This document shows positions 7,915 to 17,412 of a DNA stretch of 64,000 nucleotides, in pieces; the stretch's first letter is position 1, and every line of letters begins with the position of its first letter. The notes beneath the pieces were generated by a model. That model saw only the letters and a program-made list of their open reading frames with translations. It searched no databases and was not told where the DNA came from. Source of the stretch: Rhodoferax sp. AJA081-3 (lineage in GTDB: Bacteria > Pseudomonadota > Gammaproteobacteria > Burkholderiales > Burkholderiaceae_C); NCBI RefSeq assembly GCF_017798165.1, contig NZ_CP059068.1, forward strand, positions 3,720,001 to 3,784,000, written 5' to 3'. The translations under genes and the position numbers were made by a program.

Positions 7915-8849
7915 GCGGCGGCCCTGGCCTGCAGTCCCTGCTGGGCACCATTGCGGCAATTGACTTGCCCGATGGTGCACAACGTGTCTTCCATGGCCGC
8001 GGCGGTCTGCACCCCGGCTGTGAGCATCTGGCGCTGGACTTTTTCCCGCCGGTCTGGGTGTTGACCAGTTTCCAGCCGATGGCGGAGGAGGAGCTGGCCG
8101 CCATCCACACCGCCCTGTCCGAACGCTGGAGCCAGCTGGCCCCGGGTGCGGCCCTCAACTGGGTCTTGCAGTGCCGCGTGGACGGCACAGCAGAGACCCG
8201 CCTGATGGCGGGCAGTGTGCCCACGCCCCATGTGGTCACAGAAGAGGGCGCACGCTACCTGGTGCACGTGCTCAAGGGCCAGAACCATGGCCTGTTTCTG
8301 GACATGGCCCACGGCCGCCGCTGGGTGCGTGAACACGTTGCTGCGCACCCGGGTTGCAAGGTACTCAACCTGTTTGCCTACACCTGTGCCTTCTCGGTGG
8401 TCGCGCGCCAGGCTGGGGCCGCCCACGTGAGCAACCTCGACATGAGCCAGGGTGCGTTGGCCATTGGCCAGCAAAACCACCAGCTCAACGGCTTGGCATC
8501 GGGCGCCGGTTTTTGGGCCCACGACATCTTTACCACCTGGGGCAAGATCAGCCGAGGCGGGCCGTATGACCTGATCATCGTAGACCCACCCAGCTACCAG
8601 AAGGGCAGCTTTGTGGCCACCAAGGACTATGCCCGCCTGATGCGGCGCCTGCCGGATCTGCTGCAGCCCGGCGGGCACGCGTTGCTGTGCCTGAACGCAC
8701 CCGAACTGGGCATGGCCTTTCTGCAAGACCAGATGCAGGCGCTGGCGCCCGACCTGGCGTTTGTGCAGCGTGTGGCCAATCCCCCGGTGTTTGCCGATGT
8801 GTCGGAAGACCGCTCGCTCAAGGTGCTGGTCTACCGGGCGCCTGCCTAA
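7911..8849 (+). CDS. class I SAM-dependent methyltransferase (RlmI/RlmKL-like)
   Basis: This protein of 312 residues has SAM motif I at VLNLFAYTCAFSVVA (about 151-165), an acidic SAM-ribose residue in SNLDMSQGAL (D177), and the catalytic-type DPPSYQKGSF loop (225-234). The NLFAYT and DPPS elements resemble the methyltransferase half of the 23S rRNA enzymes RlmI and RlmK. There is no N-terminal PUA domain, so the target could be rRNA or another RNA or protein. It starts within the stop codon of the lipoprotein gene (ATGA). A palindrome follows the stop. Confidence 0.8.
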   Translation: MSGGPGLQSLLGTIAAIDLPDGAQRVFHGRGGLHPGCEHLALDFFPPVWVLTSFQPMAEEELAAIHTALSERWSQLAPGAALNWVLQCRVDGTAETRLMAGSVPTPHVVTEEGARYLVHVLKGQNHGLFLDMAHGRRWVREHVAAHPGCKVLNLFAYTCAFSVVARQAGAAHVSNLDMSQGALAIGQQNHQLNGLASGAGFWAHDIFTTWGKISRGGPYDLIIVDPPSYQKGSFVATKDYARLMRRLPDLLQPGGHALLCLNAPELGMAFLQDQMQALAPDLAFVQRVANPPVFADVSEDRSLKVLVYRAPA

Positions 8850-8850
8850 G

Positions 8851-8868
8851 GCTTGCAGCGCTGCAAGC
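8851..8868. repeat. perfect 18-base palindrome
   Basis: GCTTGCAGCGCTGCAAGC immediately follows the methyltransferase stop and precedes the Liv transporter operon by about 110 bases. It could fold as a hairpin without a U tract or be an operator. No second copy was seen. Confidence 0.5.
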
Positions 8869-8978
8869 TATTCACGATTGGTATAACAAGGAGTCACAAA
8901 TCCCTATTGCATGGGTTGGGCTTTACACGCATAGTGGCGGCAAGCCAAGAAGCGCTTCCCCAAAACCGGAGACCCACG

Positions 8979-10151
8979 ATGCACAAGCGACAGGTATTTA
9001 AGGCCATAGCCCTCGCGGTTGCTGCTTTAGCAGCTACACAATCCATAGCAGACAGCGGCACCTTCAAGATCGGCCTGATCCTGCCCATGACTGGCCAACA
9101 GGCCAGTACCGGCCGCCAGATCGAGGCCGCCGCCAAGCTGTACATGGCGCAACACGGCGACACCGTGGCCGGCAAAAAGATCCAGCTCATCATCAAGGAC
9201 GACACCACCATCCCCGACGTGACCAAACGCCTGGCGCAGGAGCTGGTGGTCAACGAGAAGGTGGACGTGCTGGCCGGTTTTGGCATCACACCTGCGGCCC
9301 TGGCCACGGCGCCCATCGCCACCCAGTCCAAAACCCCCATGGTGGTGATGGCGGCTGCTACCAGCAGTATCACCCAGGCCTCGCCCTACATCGTGCGCAC
9401 CAGCTTCACGCTGGCCCAGGCCTCGGTCGCCATGGGGGACTGGGCGCCCAAAAATGGCATCAAGAAAGTGGTGACCCTGGTCAGCGACTATGGCCCGGGC
9501 ATCGATGCCGAGAAGTACTTCATCGAACGGCTGCAGTTCAACGGTGGCCAGGTGGTGGATTCCCTGCGGGTGCCTATGCGCAACCCCGACTTTGCGCCCT
9601 TCTTGCAAAAGGTGCGCGATGCCAAACCCGATGCACTGTTTGTGTTTGTGCCCTCCGGCGCCGGCGCGGCGGTCATGAAGCAGTTTCTGGAGCGCGGCAT
9701 GGACAAGGCCGGCATCAAGCTGATCGGCACGGGTGACGTGACCGACGACGACCAGTTGAATGACATGGGCGACGGCGCGTTGAACGTGGTCACCTCCCAC
9801 CATTACGCGGCGGCGCACCCCTCGGCCGTCAACAAGAAGTTTGTCGAGGCCTTCCAGAAGGCCAACAAGGGTATGCGGCCCAACTTCATGGCGGTGGGCG
9901 GTTATGACGGCATGCGCGTGATTTATGAAGCGCTGAAAGCCAGCAAGGGCCAAGGCGGTGGCGACGCATTGCTGGCGGCCATGAAGGGCCAGATTTTTGA
10001 GAGCCCGCGCGGTCCCATGTTCATCGACAGCCAGACGCGTGACGTGGTGCACAACATCTACCTGCGCAAGGTGCAGCGGTTGGATGGGCAACTGCACAAC
10101 GTGGAGTTTGATGTGATCAAGGATGTCAAGGATCCTGGCAAGAGCAAGTGA
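8979..10151 (+). CDS. Liv-type ABC transporter, periplasmic binding protein
   Basis: This protein of 390 residues belongs to the branched-chain amino acid/amide receptor family (Peripla_BP_6). The ATG at 8979 follows CCGGAGA. The signal peptide ends near ATQSIADS. The mature start FKIGLILPMTGQQASTGRQ and the GKKIQLIIKDDTT and DVLAGFGITPAA blocks are characteristic. It is the first gene of a complete transporter (two permeases, two ATPases to 13610). Proteins of this branch bind amino acids but also aromatic acids; the ligand cannot be read from sequence. Confidence 0.9.
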   Translation: MHKRQVFKAIALAVAALAATQSIADSGTFKIGLILPMTGQQASTGRQIEAAAKLYMAQHGDTVAGKKIQLIIKDDTTIPDVTKRLAQELVVNEKVDVLAGFGITPAALATAPIATQSKTPMVVMAAATSSITQASPYIVRTSFTLAQASVAMGDWAPKNGIKKVVTLVSDYGPGIDAEKYFIERLQFNGGQVVDSLRVPMRNPDFAPFLQKVRDAKPDALFVFVPSGAGAAVMKQFLERGMDKAGIKLIGTGDVTDDDQLNDMGDGALNVVTSHHYAAAHPSAVNKKFVEAFQKANKGMRPNFMAVGGYDGMRVIYEALKASKGQGGGDALLAAMKGQIFESPRGPMFIDSQTRDVVHNIYLRKVQRLDGQLHNVEFDVIKDVKDPGKSK

Positions 10152-10163
10152 TTGCTGGCCCCG

Positions 10164-10190
10164 CGTTTTGCCTGGTGACAGGACAAAACG
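10164..10190 (+). promoter_or_regulatory. intercistronic hairpin
   Basis: The arms CGTTTTG and CAAAACG, with inner CTG/CAG pairs, form a hairpin between the binding-protein gene and the first permease. The following TTCTGTCTGT is only weakly U-rich. It could therefore reduce read-through or stabilise the abundant binding-protein mRNA, as is common in ABC operons. Confidence 0.5.
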
Positions 10191-10218
10191 TTCTGTCTGT
10201 CTGGCACACTGATTTTCT

Positions 10219-11091
10219 ATGCTGACCATTTTGTTTGACGGCATTGCCTACGGCATGCTGCTCTTTATCCTCGCCGTGGGCCTGTCCGTGACCATGGGGC
10301 TGATGAACTTCATCAACCTGGCGCATGGGGCATTTGCCATGGTGGGCGGCTACATCACGGTACTGCTGATGCAGAAGTTTGGCGTGCCATTTCTGGTCTG
10401 CCTGCCGCTGGCCTTCCTGGGCTCCGCGCTCTTGGGTGCCGTGCTGGAGCGCACCTTGTACCGGCCGCTGTACCACAAGCCACACCTGGACCAGGTGTTG
10501 TTCTCCATCGGCCTGACCTTTATGGCCGTGGCCACGGCCGACTACTTCATTGGCTCCAGCCAACAAATCGTGCAACTGCCGGAATGGCTCAAGGGCCGTA
10601 CCGAGCTGGGTGAGGGCGCCTGGATGTTGGGCATGGGGCATTACCGGCTGTTCATCATCGCCGTGTGTGCGGCGCTGACCGTGGGTTTGCAATACGTGCT
10701 GACGCAAACCCGTTTTGGCAGCCGCCTGCGCGCCGCGGTGGACGACCAACGGGTGGCGGCCGGCCTGGGCATCAATGTGAACTGGGTGTTCCTCGGCACA
10801 TTCGCCGTGGGCTCGGGCCTGGCTGGACTGGGGGGTGCGCTGGGGGCTGAGGTGCTGGGGCTGGACCCGAGCTTTCCACTCAAGTTCATGATCTACTTTT
10901 TGATTGTGGTGGCCGTGGGCGGCACGTCCAGCATCACCGGGCCGCTGCTGGCTGCGCTGTTGCTGGGCATTGCCGATGTGGCGGGCAAGTACTACATCCC
11001 CAAACTGGGCGGATTTGTTGTGTACAGCCTGATGATTGTGATCCTGGTGTGGCGGCCACACGGCCTGTTTGTGCGCAAGGGGGGCAAGTGA
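10219..11091 (+). CDS. livH: Liv-type ABC transporter permease (LivH family)
   Basis: This membrane protein of 290 residues has about eight hydrophobic segments. The N-terminal FDGIAYGMLLFILAVGLS and the SVTMGLMNFINLAHGAF region are typical of LivH permeases. It forms the transmembrane channel with the product of the next gene. Its stop overlaps the downstream start by one base (TGATG). The gene symbol follows family naming; the substrate is not necessarily leucine. Confidence 0.9.
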   Translation: MLTILFDGIAYGMLLFILAVGLSVTMGLMNFINLAHGAFAMVGGYITVLLMQKFGVPFLVCLPLAFLGSALLGAVLERTLYRPLYHKPHLDQVLFSIGLTFMAVATADYFIGSSQQIVQLPEWLKGRTELGEGAWMLGMGHYRLFIIAVCAALTVGLQYVLTQTRFGSRLRAAVDDQRVAAGLGINVNWVFLGTFAVGSGLAGLGGALGAEVLGLDPSFPLKFMIYFLIVVAVGGTSSITGPLLAALLLGIADVAGKYYIPKLGGFVVYSLMIVILVWRPHGLFVRKGGK

Positions 11092-12089
11092 TGCCACACA
11101 CCACAACATCCCCTTCGCAGAACACGCTGCTCAGCCGTGCTCGCTGGACCTGGTGGGAAGTGTTGCTGTGGGCGTTGGCACTGGCCTCGCCGTTGCTGCT
11201 CTCCAGCCATGCGCTGATCATCAACGAGATTGCCATCGTGGCGCTGTTTGCGCTCTCGCTGGATTTGATTTTGGGCTACACCGGCATCGTGTCGCTGGGC
11301 CATGCGGCTTTTTTCGGCATGGGTGCTTACAGCGCGGCGCTGTTTGCCAAACATTTTATGCCCGACCCGCTGGTGGGCCTGCTGGTGGGCATGGGCACGG
11401 CGGGTCTGCTGGGCGCGTTGTGCAGCGCCACCATCTTGCGCGGCACAGACCTGACGCGGCTGATGGTCACGCTGGGTGTGGGCCTGATCCTGATGGAGCT
11501 GGCCAACAAGCTGGACTGGCTGACCGGCGGTGCCGACGGCCTGCAGGGTGTGGTCATGGGGCCGCTGCTGGGGCGGTTTGAGTTTGATCTGTATGGCCGT
11601 GTGGCGGCCTGGTATTCGTTGACCGTGCTGCTGATCGTGTTTGTGGTTGCACGGCGCTTTGTCAGCTCGCCCTTTGGTGCCACGCTGAAGGCCATACGCG
11701 ACAACCGGCTGCGCGCCATGGCCATTGGCATTTCGGTCAACAGCCGCCTGGCCGTGGTCTACACCGTGGCCGCCACGCTGGCGGGTGCGGCGGGCGCGCT
11801 GCTGGCGCAGACCACGGGTTTTGCGTCGCTGGACGTGTTTGAGTTCCACCGCTCGGCCGATGTGATGCTGATCCTGGTGATTGGCGGTGTGGGCTGGCTG
11901 TATGGCGGCGTGGCCGGGGCTATTGTGTTCAAGCTGATGCAGGATACGATCTCCAGCATCACACCGCAATACTGGACCTTCTGGATTGGTCTGTTCCTGG
12001 TCGTGCTGGTCTTGGTCGGGCGCGAACGCCTGATTCGCCCGTGGACCTGGTTTGGCGCCAAGGGCAAGAAGAGCGGAGGTGCACCATGA
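11091..12089 (+). CDS. livM: Liv-type ABC transporter permease (LivM family)
   Basis: The start at 11091 overlaps the stop of livH; an in-frame extension to 11049 lies within livH. The 332-residue product is hydrophobic and carries LDLILGYTGIVSLGHAAFFG, the LivM hallmark, and RDNRLRAMAIGI, the coupling loop that contacts the ATPase. It is the second permease subunit. Translation is coupled to the next gene through an ATGA overlap. Confidence 0.92.
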   Translation: MPHTTTSPSQNTLLSRARWTWWEVLLWALALASPLLLSSHALIINEIAIVALFALSLDLILGYTGIVSLGHAAFFGMGAYSAALFAKHFMPDPLVGLLVGMGTAGLLGALCSATILRGTDLTRLMVTLGVGLILMELANKLDWLTGGADGLQGVVMGPLLGRFEFDLYGRVAAWYSLTVLLIVFVVARRFVSSPFGATLKAIRDNRLRAMAIGISVNSRLAVVYTVAATLAGAAGALLAQTTGFASLDVFEFHRSADVMLILVIGGVGWLYGGVAGAIVFKLMQDTISSITPQYWTFWIGLFLVVLVLVGRERLIRPWTWFGAKGKKSGGAP

Positions 12090-12877
12090 GCAAGACGGTG
12101 CTGTCCGCACAAGGCCTGGTCATGCAGTTCGGCGGCATCACCGCCACCAACAATGTGACGCTGGACCTGCACCAGGGTGCCCGCCACGCGCTGATTGGCC
12201 CCAATGGCGCGGGCAAAACCACGTTGATCAATCTGCTGACCGGCGTGTTGCAACCATCCAGCGGCAAGATTGTGCTGGAAGGTGAAGACATCACCACACT
12301 GGCGCCGCACCAGCGGGTGCGCCGTGGCATGGTGCGCACCTTCCAGATCAACCAGTTGTTTGACACACTCACACCGCTGGAAACCCTGGCCATGGTTGTC
12401 TCGCAGCAGCAGGGGCTGGGCGGCAAGTGGTGGCAGGCGCTGGGCCGCTCGGCCAGGGTGACCGAGCGTTGTGAACAATTGCTGGAACAGTTCCACCTGA
12501 CCGCGGTGATGGCACAACAGACCCGTGTGCTGGCCTACGGCAAACGCCGCCTGCTGGAGATTGCGATTGCACTGGCATGTGAACCGCGGGTGTTGCTGCT
12601 GGATGAACCGGTGGCCGGTGTGCCGGCGGGCGAACGTGAAGAGCTCTTGCAAACCGTGGCTGCCTTGCCGGAAGACGTGTCCATCTTGCTGATCGAGCAT
12701 GACATGGACCTGGTCTTCAGTTTCGCCCAACGCATGACGGTGCTGGTCAATGGCACGGTGCTGACCGAGGGCGATCCGGACCAGATTGCGAATGACCCTC
12801 GGGTCAAGGCGGTGTATCTGGGGCATGGGGATGACGCACCCCACGCGGCGCAGGGTGCGGAGGTCCAGCATGGCTGA
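12086..12877 (+). CDS. livG: Liv-type ABC transporter ATP-binding protein (LivG family)
   Basis: The ATPase has 263 residues, with Walker A GPNGAGKTT at 38-46 and Walker B VLLLDEPVAG. The ABC signature is atypical, reading AYGKRRLLEIA instead of LSYGQQR. The start at 12086 lies inside the stop of livM and is preceded by GGAGG. It energises uptake together with the LivF-type ATPase. The last 8 bases overlap the next gene. Confidence 0.92.
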   Translation: MSKTVLSAQGLVMQFGGITATNNVTLDLHQGARHALIGPNGAGKTTLINLLTGVLQPSSGKIVLEGEDITTLAPHQRVRRGMVRTFQINQLFDTLTPLETLAMVVSQQQGLGGKWWQALGRSARVTERCEQLLEQFHLTAVMAQQTRVLAYGKRRLLEIAIALACEPRVLLLDEPVAGVPAGEREELLQTVAALPEDVSILLIEHDMDLVFSFAQRMTVLVNGTVLTEGDPDQIANDPRVKAVYLGHGDDAPHAAQGAEVQHG

Positions 12878-13610
12878 GCTGCTGAAAGTCGAAGGCTTGA
12901 GTGCCGGTTATGGTGAAGCGGTGGTGCTGCACGGGGTCTCGTTCTCCATCAATGAAGGTGAGACGCTGGCGCTCTTGGGCCGCAACGGCACCGGCAAGAC
13001 CACACTGATCAATACGCTGGCTGGGGCCACGCGCCAGCACGCTGGCAGCATCGCGCTGGGCACGTCCGCGTCCACTGTTGTCGCCTTGCACAAACTCCCC
13101 TCCCACGAACGCGCCGCCGCCGGCATAGGCTGGGTGCCGCAGGAGCGCAATATCTTCAAGTCGCTGACGGTGCACGAAAACCTGACTGCTGTGGCGCGGC
13201 CGGTGCGCGCCGGGCGTGCCAGCAGTCCGTGGACGCCGGAGCGTGTCTACGAACTCTTTCCCCGGCTGGCCGAGCGCAAGACCAACCTGGGTACCCAACT
13301 CTCCGGTGGTGAGCAACAAATGCTGGCCCTGGGCCGCGCACTGGTGCTCAACCCCACGCTGCTGCTGCTGGACGAACCCTGCGAAGGCCTGGCGCCCATC
13401 ATCGTGCAGGAGCTGCTGCGCGCCATACGCCGCATCACGCGGGAAGAGGGGCTGTCCGCCATCATCGTGGAGCAGCACCCGCAGGCGATTCTGGCCATCT
13501 CCGACACCGCCGCCGTGCTGGACCGCGGCACCGTGGTGCACAGCGGCACCGCGCGGGGTCTGCTGGAGCAGCCCGCGCTGCTGGACAAGCTGCTGGGCGT
13601 GGCACGCTGA
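12870..13610 (+). CDS. livF: Liv-type ABC transporter ATP-binding protein (LivF family)
   Basis: The second ATPase has 246 residues, with Walker A GRNGTGKTT at 38-46, signature LSGGEQQML and Walker B LLLLDEPCEGLAP. The start at 12870 follows GGAGG and overlaps livG by 8 bases. It completes a five-gene Liv transporter. A repeat element (copy B) follows the stop instead of a recognisable terminator. Confidence 0.92.
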   Translation: MAELLKVEGLSAGYGEAVVLHGVSFSINEGETLALLGRNGTGKTTLINTLAGATRQHAGSIALGTSASTVVALHKLPSHERAAAGIGWVPQERNIFKSLTVHENLTAVARPVRAGRASSPWTPERVYELFPRLAERKTNLGTQLSGGEQQMLALGRALVLNPTLLLLDEPCEGLAPIIVQELLRAIRRITREEGLSAIIVEQHPQAILAISDTAAVLDRGTVVHSGTARGLLEQPALLDKLLGVAR

Positions 13611-13612
13611 TT

Positions 13613-13670
13613 CCAATTTACTCCTGATTTAATAGCGGTAGTCTTATATTCCACGGGGGCTAGAGCCCTA
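13613..13670 (-). repeat. AT-rich palindromic repeat, copy B
   Basis: On the minus strand it reads CTCTAGCCCCCGTGGAATAT and then ACTACCGCTATTAAATCAGG. It shares the AGCCCCCGT head with the other copies. Its CCGCTATT block is shared with the diverged copy inside the CoA synthase gene at 48901. It fills the gap between livF and the oxidoreductase at 13699. Confidence 0.75.
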
Positions 13671-13698
13671 TTTGACGTAAGGCATAGGCGGTAGAAGC

Positions 13699-14613
13699 AT
13701 GAACATCCAACACATCGGCATGGTGGGTTACGGCGAGGTGGGCAAGATTTTCTGTGCCGCGCTGCAAAGCCACGTGGCCCGCGTCAGCGCCTGGGACCGA
13801 ACGTTTGACCCCGAGGCCACACCCGTCAACCCACACAATGCCGCACTGGCCCACGCGGCCCAGGCCGGTGTGGTTGCCAGCACATCCCTGCAAGACCTGT
13901 GCGAGGGCGGGGTGGACATCATCATCTCCGCCGTCACCGCGTCCAACACGCTGGCCGTGGCCCAGGCGGCTGCGCAGCACATCCGCGTGGGCACCATCTT
14001 TCTGGACCTCAACTCCGCATCCCCCGGCACCAAACAACAGGCCGCGCAACTCATCGACGCGGCAGGTGGCCACTATGTGGAGGCGGGCGTCATGACCTCG
14101 GTGCCGCCCTACGGCATCCGCGTGCCCATGCTGCTGGGTGGCGCGTACGCAGCGGAGCTGGCCGACACACTCAACGGCTGGGGCATGGACGCCAAGGCCG
14201 TCGCCACCGAGATTGGTATCGCATCGGCCATCAAGATGTGCCGCAGCGTCATGATCAAGGGGCTGGAGGCGCTGGTCATCGAGAGCTACACCACCGCCCG
14301 CCACTATGGCGTGGAAGACCACATGATCCCCACGCTGGCGGAGACCTTTCCGTCCATAGACTGGCAAAAAACTGGCGCCTACTTCTTCAGCCGTGTGGCC
14401 CAACACGGCAAGCGCCGCGCCGAAGAAATGCGCGAGGCCGCCAACACCGTGCAAGAGGCGGGTTTTGAACCGTGGATGGCCGCTGCCATTGTGGGCAAAC
14501 ACGACTGGGTGGCACAACAAAGCGCTGCGGGGGTGTTCCAGGACCTGCCACAAGGCGCCATCTGGCAGGACTACGCCGACCGGCTGCTGGCCGCCCGCAC
14601 ACCCGAGTCCTGA
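13699..14613 (+). CDS. NAD(P)-dependent oxidoreductase, 6-phosphogluconate/beta-hydroxyacid dehydrogenase type
   Basis: This protein of 304 residues has an N-terminal Rossmann fold with GMVGYGEVGKIF (residues 7-18). The segments VDIIISAVTASNT and FLDLNSASPGTKQQ follow the beta-hydroxyacid dehydrogenase pattern. The helical second half (KMCRSVMIKGLEALVIES) resembles the DUF1932 domain of phosphogluconate-dehydrogenase-like proteins. It should oxidise a small hydroxyacid. It is the only gene between the repeat and the IclR regulator and is convergent with that regulator, so no operon partner indicates the substrate. Confidence 0.75.
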   Translation: MNIQHIGMVGYGEVGKIFCAALQSHVARVSAWDRTFDPEATPVNPHNAALAHAAQAGVVASTSLQDLCEGGVDIIISAVTASNTLAVAQAAAQHIRVGTIFLDLNSASPGTKQQAAQLIDAAGGHYVEAGVMTSVPPYGIRVPMLLGGAYAAELADTLNGWGMDAKAVATEIGIASAIKMCRSVMIKGLEALVIESYTTARHYGVEDHMIPTLAETFPSIDWQKTGAYFFSRVAQHGKRRAEEMREAANTVQEAGFEPWMAAAIVGKHDWVAQQSAAGVFQDLPQGAIWQDYADRLLAARTPES

Positions 14614-14649
14614 GCTTCAAGCCCTGAGCCCGGCCCCCCTGAGTGGTGG

Positions 14650-15483
14650 CTACAACAGCGGCCGCAATTCACGCGCCGCCTCAAACAAAAGCGGCAACAA
14701 ATCCCTTTGCATGGCCTGGGGCGACAACCGGTTGTGCGACGCCACCACATTCAGCGCCGCCACCGTCGTACCCTGGCTGTTGCGCAGCGGCACGGACAGG
14801 GCATGCACACCCAGCTCGTGCTCCTCGCTGCTCAGGCAGAAGTCCTGCTTGCGCACAGCCTCGATCAGCGCCCTGAACGCCTTGGGGTCGGTTGTGGTCG
14901 TGGGGGTCAACCGCGGCAGCATGCGGCCTTTCATCCAGGTGCTGAAATCGGTCTTGGTCTTGGCCGCCAGCAGCACGCGCCCGGTGGAGGTGGCGTGGGC
15001 TGGCAGGCGCGCGCCCATGTGCATGCCATAGGCAATCACCCGGCCAGATGGCGACGTATTGTTGCGGTCGTTGCCGCTGCGCGCCACGATAACCACCTCA
15101 TCCGCATCCAGCACCACGGCCGAGAAGGACTCTTGCGCCTGCACAGCCAGCTGGTTCAGCGTGGGCTGGATCGCGCGGGGCAGGCGGCTGGACGCCAAAT
15201 AACTGCCCGAGAAACGCAGCACCTTGGCGGACAGCCAGTAGTAGCTGCCATCGGTCTCCAGGTAACCCAGGTGCGCCAGCGTCAGCAAGTGGCGCCGGGC
15301 TGCCGCCCGCGTAATGCCCGAGCGCTCCGCCGCCAGCGTGGCGTTCAGGCGCTGGCGCTCGGTGTCAAAACTCTCCAGCACCGCCATGCCTTTGGCCATG
15401 CCCTCGATGAAATCTGCCTTGGCAATCGCCATGTTCTGGGTCTGTGATTGATTGCGCGGTGATCGCGCAGTGGGTGCAATCAT
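14650..15483 (-). CDS. pobR: IclR-family regulator, probably of pobA
   Basis: It has an N-terminal winged helix (ADFIEGMAKGMAVLESFD, then RSGITRAAARRHLLTLAHLG) and a C-terminal effector domain (MGARLPAHATSTGRVLLA, LGVHALSVPLRN). The sequence resembles the PcaR/PobR branch that responds to aromatic acids. It is divergent from pobA, as in other PobR systems. The ATG at 15483 has GGAG at a good distance; a second ATG at 15432 would give the N-terminal length usual for the family but lacks a ribosome site. The gene symbol rests on family and position. Confidence 0.75.
   Translation of the reverse strand: MIAPTARSPRNQSQTQNMAIAKADFIEGMAKGMAVLESFDTERQRLNATLAAERSGITRAAARRHLLTLAHLGYLETDGSYYWLSAKVLRFSGSYLASSRLPRAIQPTLNQLAVQAQESFSAVVLDADEVVIVARSGNDRNNTSPSGRVIAYGMHMGARLPAHATSTGRVLLAAKTKTDFSTWMKGRMLPRLTPTTTTDPKAFRALIEAVRKQDFCLSSEEHELGVHALSVPLRNSQGTTVAALNVVASHNRLSPQAMQRDLLPLLFEAARELRPLL
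15453..15469. promoter_or_regulatory. inverted repeat, possible IclR operator
   Basis: TGCGCG-GTGAT-CGCGCA is a perfect 6-base dyad about 100 bases upstream of pobA. It lies inside the 5' end of the regulator gene if that begins at 15483, but upstream of it if translation begins at 15432. It may be the binding site for the divergent regulator. Confidence 0.4.
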
Positions 15484-15546
15484 CGCACAAACTCCGGCTT
15501 GACGGGGCGACAAAACGCGGCCCAGTGCCTAAGCTTGGAGCATTGA

Positions 15547-16785
<1,239 letters not shown>

Positions 16786-16788
16786 ACC

Positions 16789-17376
16789 ATGGAGCCCACC
16801 AGCCTGACCATCATTCGTGAAGAACATGCCGCTCTTGTTGCACTGCTGCGCTCGGTCGGGCTGATGGTGGCGCGCGGCCCTGGCGTGGATCGCCAGAATT
16901 TTTTCGATGTGCTGGGCGCCATGCTGTTTTACATCGACGAGTTCCCTGAACGCCTGCACCACCCCAAGGAAACCGAGCTGCTCTTTCCCCGCGTGGCACG
17001 CCGGGTGCCCGAAGTAGCTGCGCTGATTGCGCGCCTGGACGGCGAACATGCCAGGGGCGAGTCCGCCGTGCGCGAGTTGCAACACCTGCTGCTGGCATGG
17101 CACTGGATAGGGGATTCGCGCCGCGCAGCCTTTGAAGCAGCCGCCGGCAGATACCAGGACTTCTATCTGGAGCACATTCGCATGGAGGAGAGTGTCATCT
17201 TGCCCGCAGCCTTGAAGGTTCTGAGCGCCGAAGACTGGCTGGAGGTGGACGCCGCCTTTGCGACCAATGCTGATCCACTGACCGGCCGTTATCCGCGCGA
17301 CCCGGTGTACGACCGCCTGTTCACCCACATTGTCACGCGTGCGCCAGCGCCCATTGGTGTCGGCGCAGATACCTGA
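16789..17376 (+). CDS. hemerythrin/HHE-domain protein
   Basis: This 195-residue helical protein carries the di-iron ligands of hemerythrin-like domains: H in REEHAAL, HHPKETELLFP (H-x3-E), DGEHARGE and EHIRMEESVILP (H-x3-E). It begins 3 bases after pobA and ends 36 bases before vanA, so it is inside an operon of two O2-dependent enzymes. Hemerythrin-like proteins bind O2, NO or iron. A role in supplying oxygen to, or protecting, the monooxygenases is an inference from position only. Confidence 0.85.
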   Translation: MEPTSLTIIREEHAALVALLRSVGLMVARGPGVDRQNFFDVLGAMLFYIDEFPERLHHPKETELLFPRVARRVPEVAALIARLDGEHARGESAVRELQHLLLAWHWIGDSRRAAFEAAAGRYQDFYLEHIRMEESVILPAALKVLSAEDWLEVDAAFATNADPLTGRYPRDPVYDRLFTHIVTRAPAPIGVGADT

Positions 17377-17412
17377 CATTGCCCCCTATGTTCAATCTAC
17401 GAGGTGACCATC

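Noticed and set aside
9027..10244. 405-codon minus-strand frame across the first binding protein
   Set aside because: It is antisense to a gene with signal peptide and family motifs; composition is that of a shadow frame.
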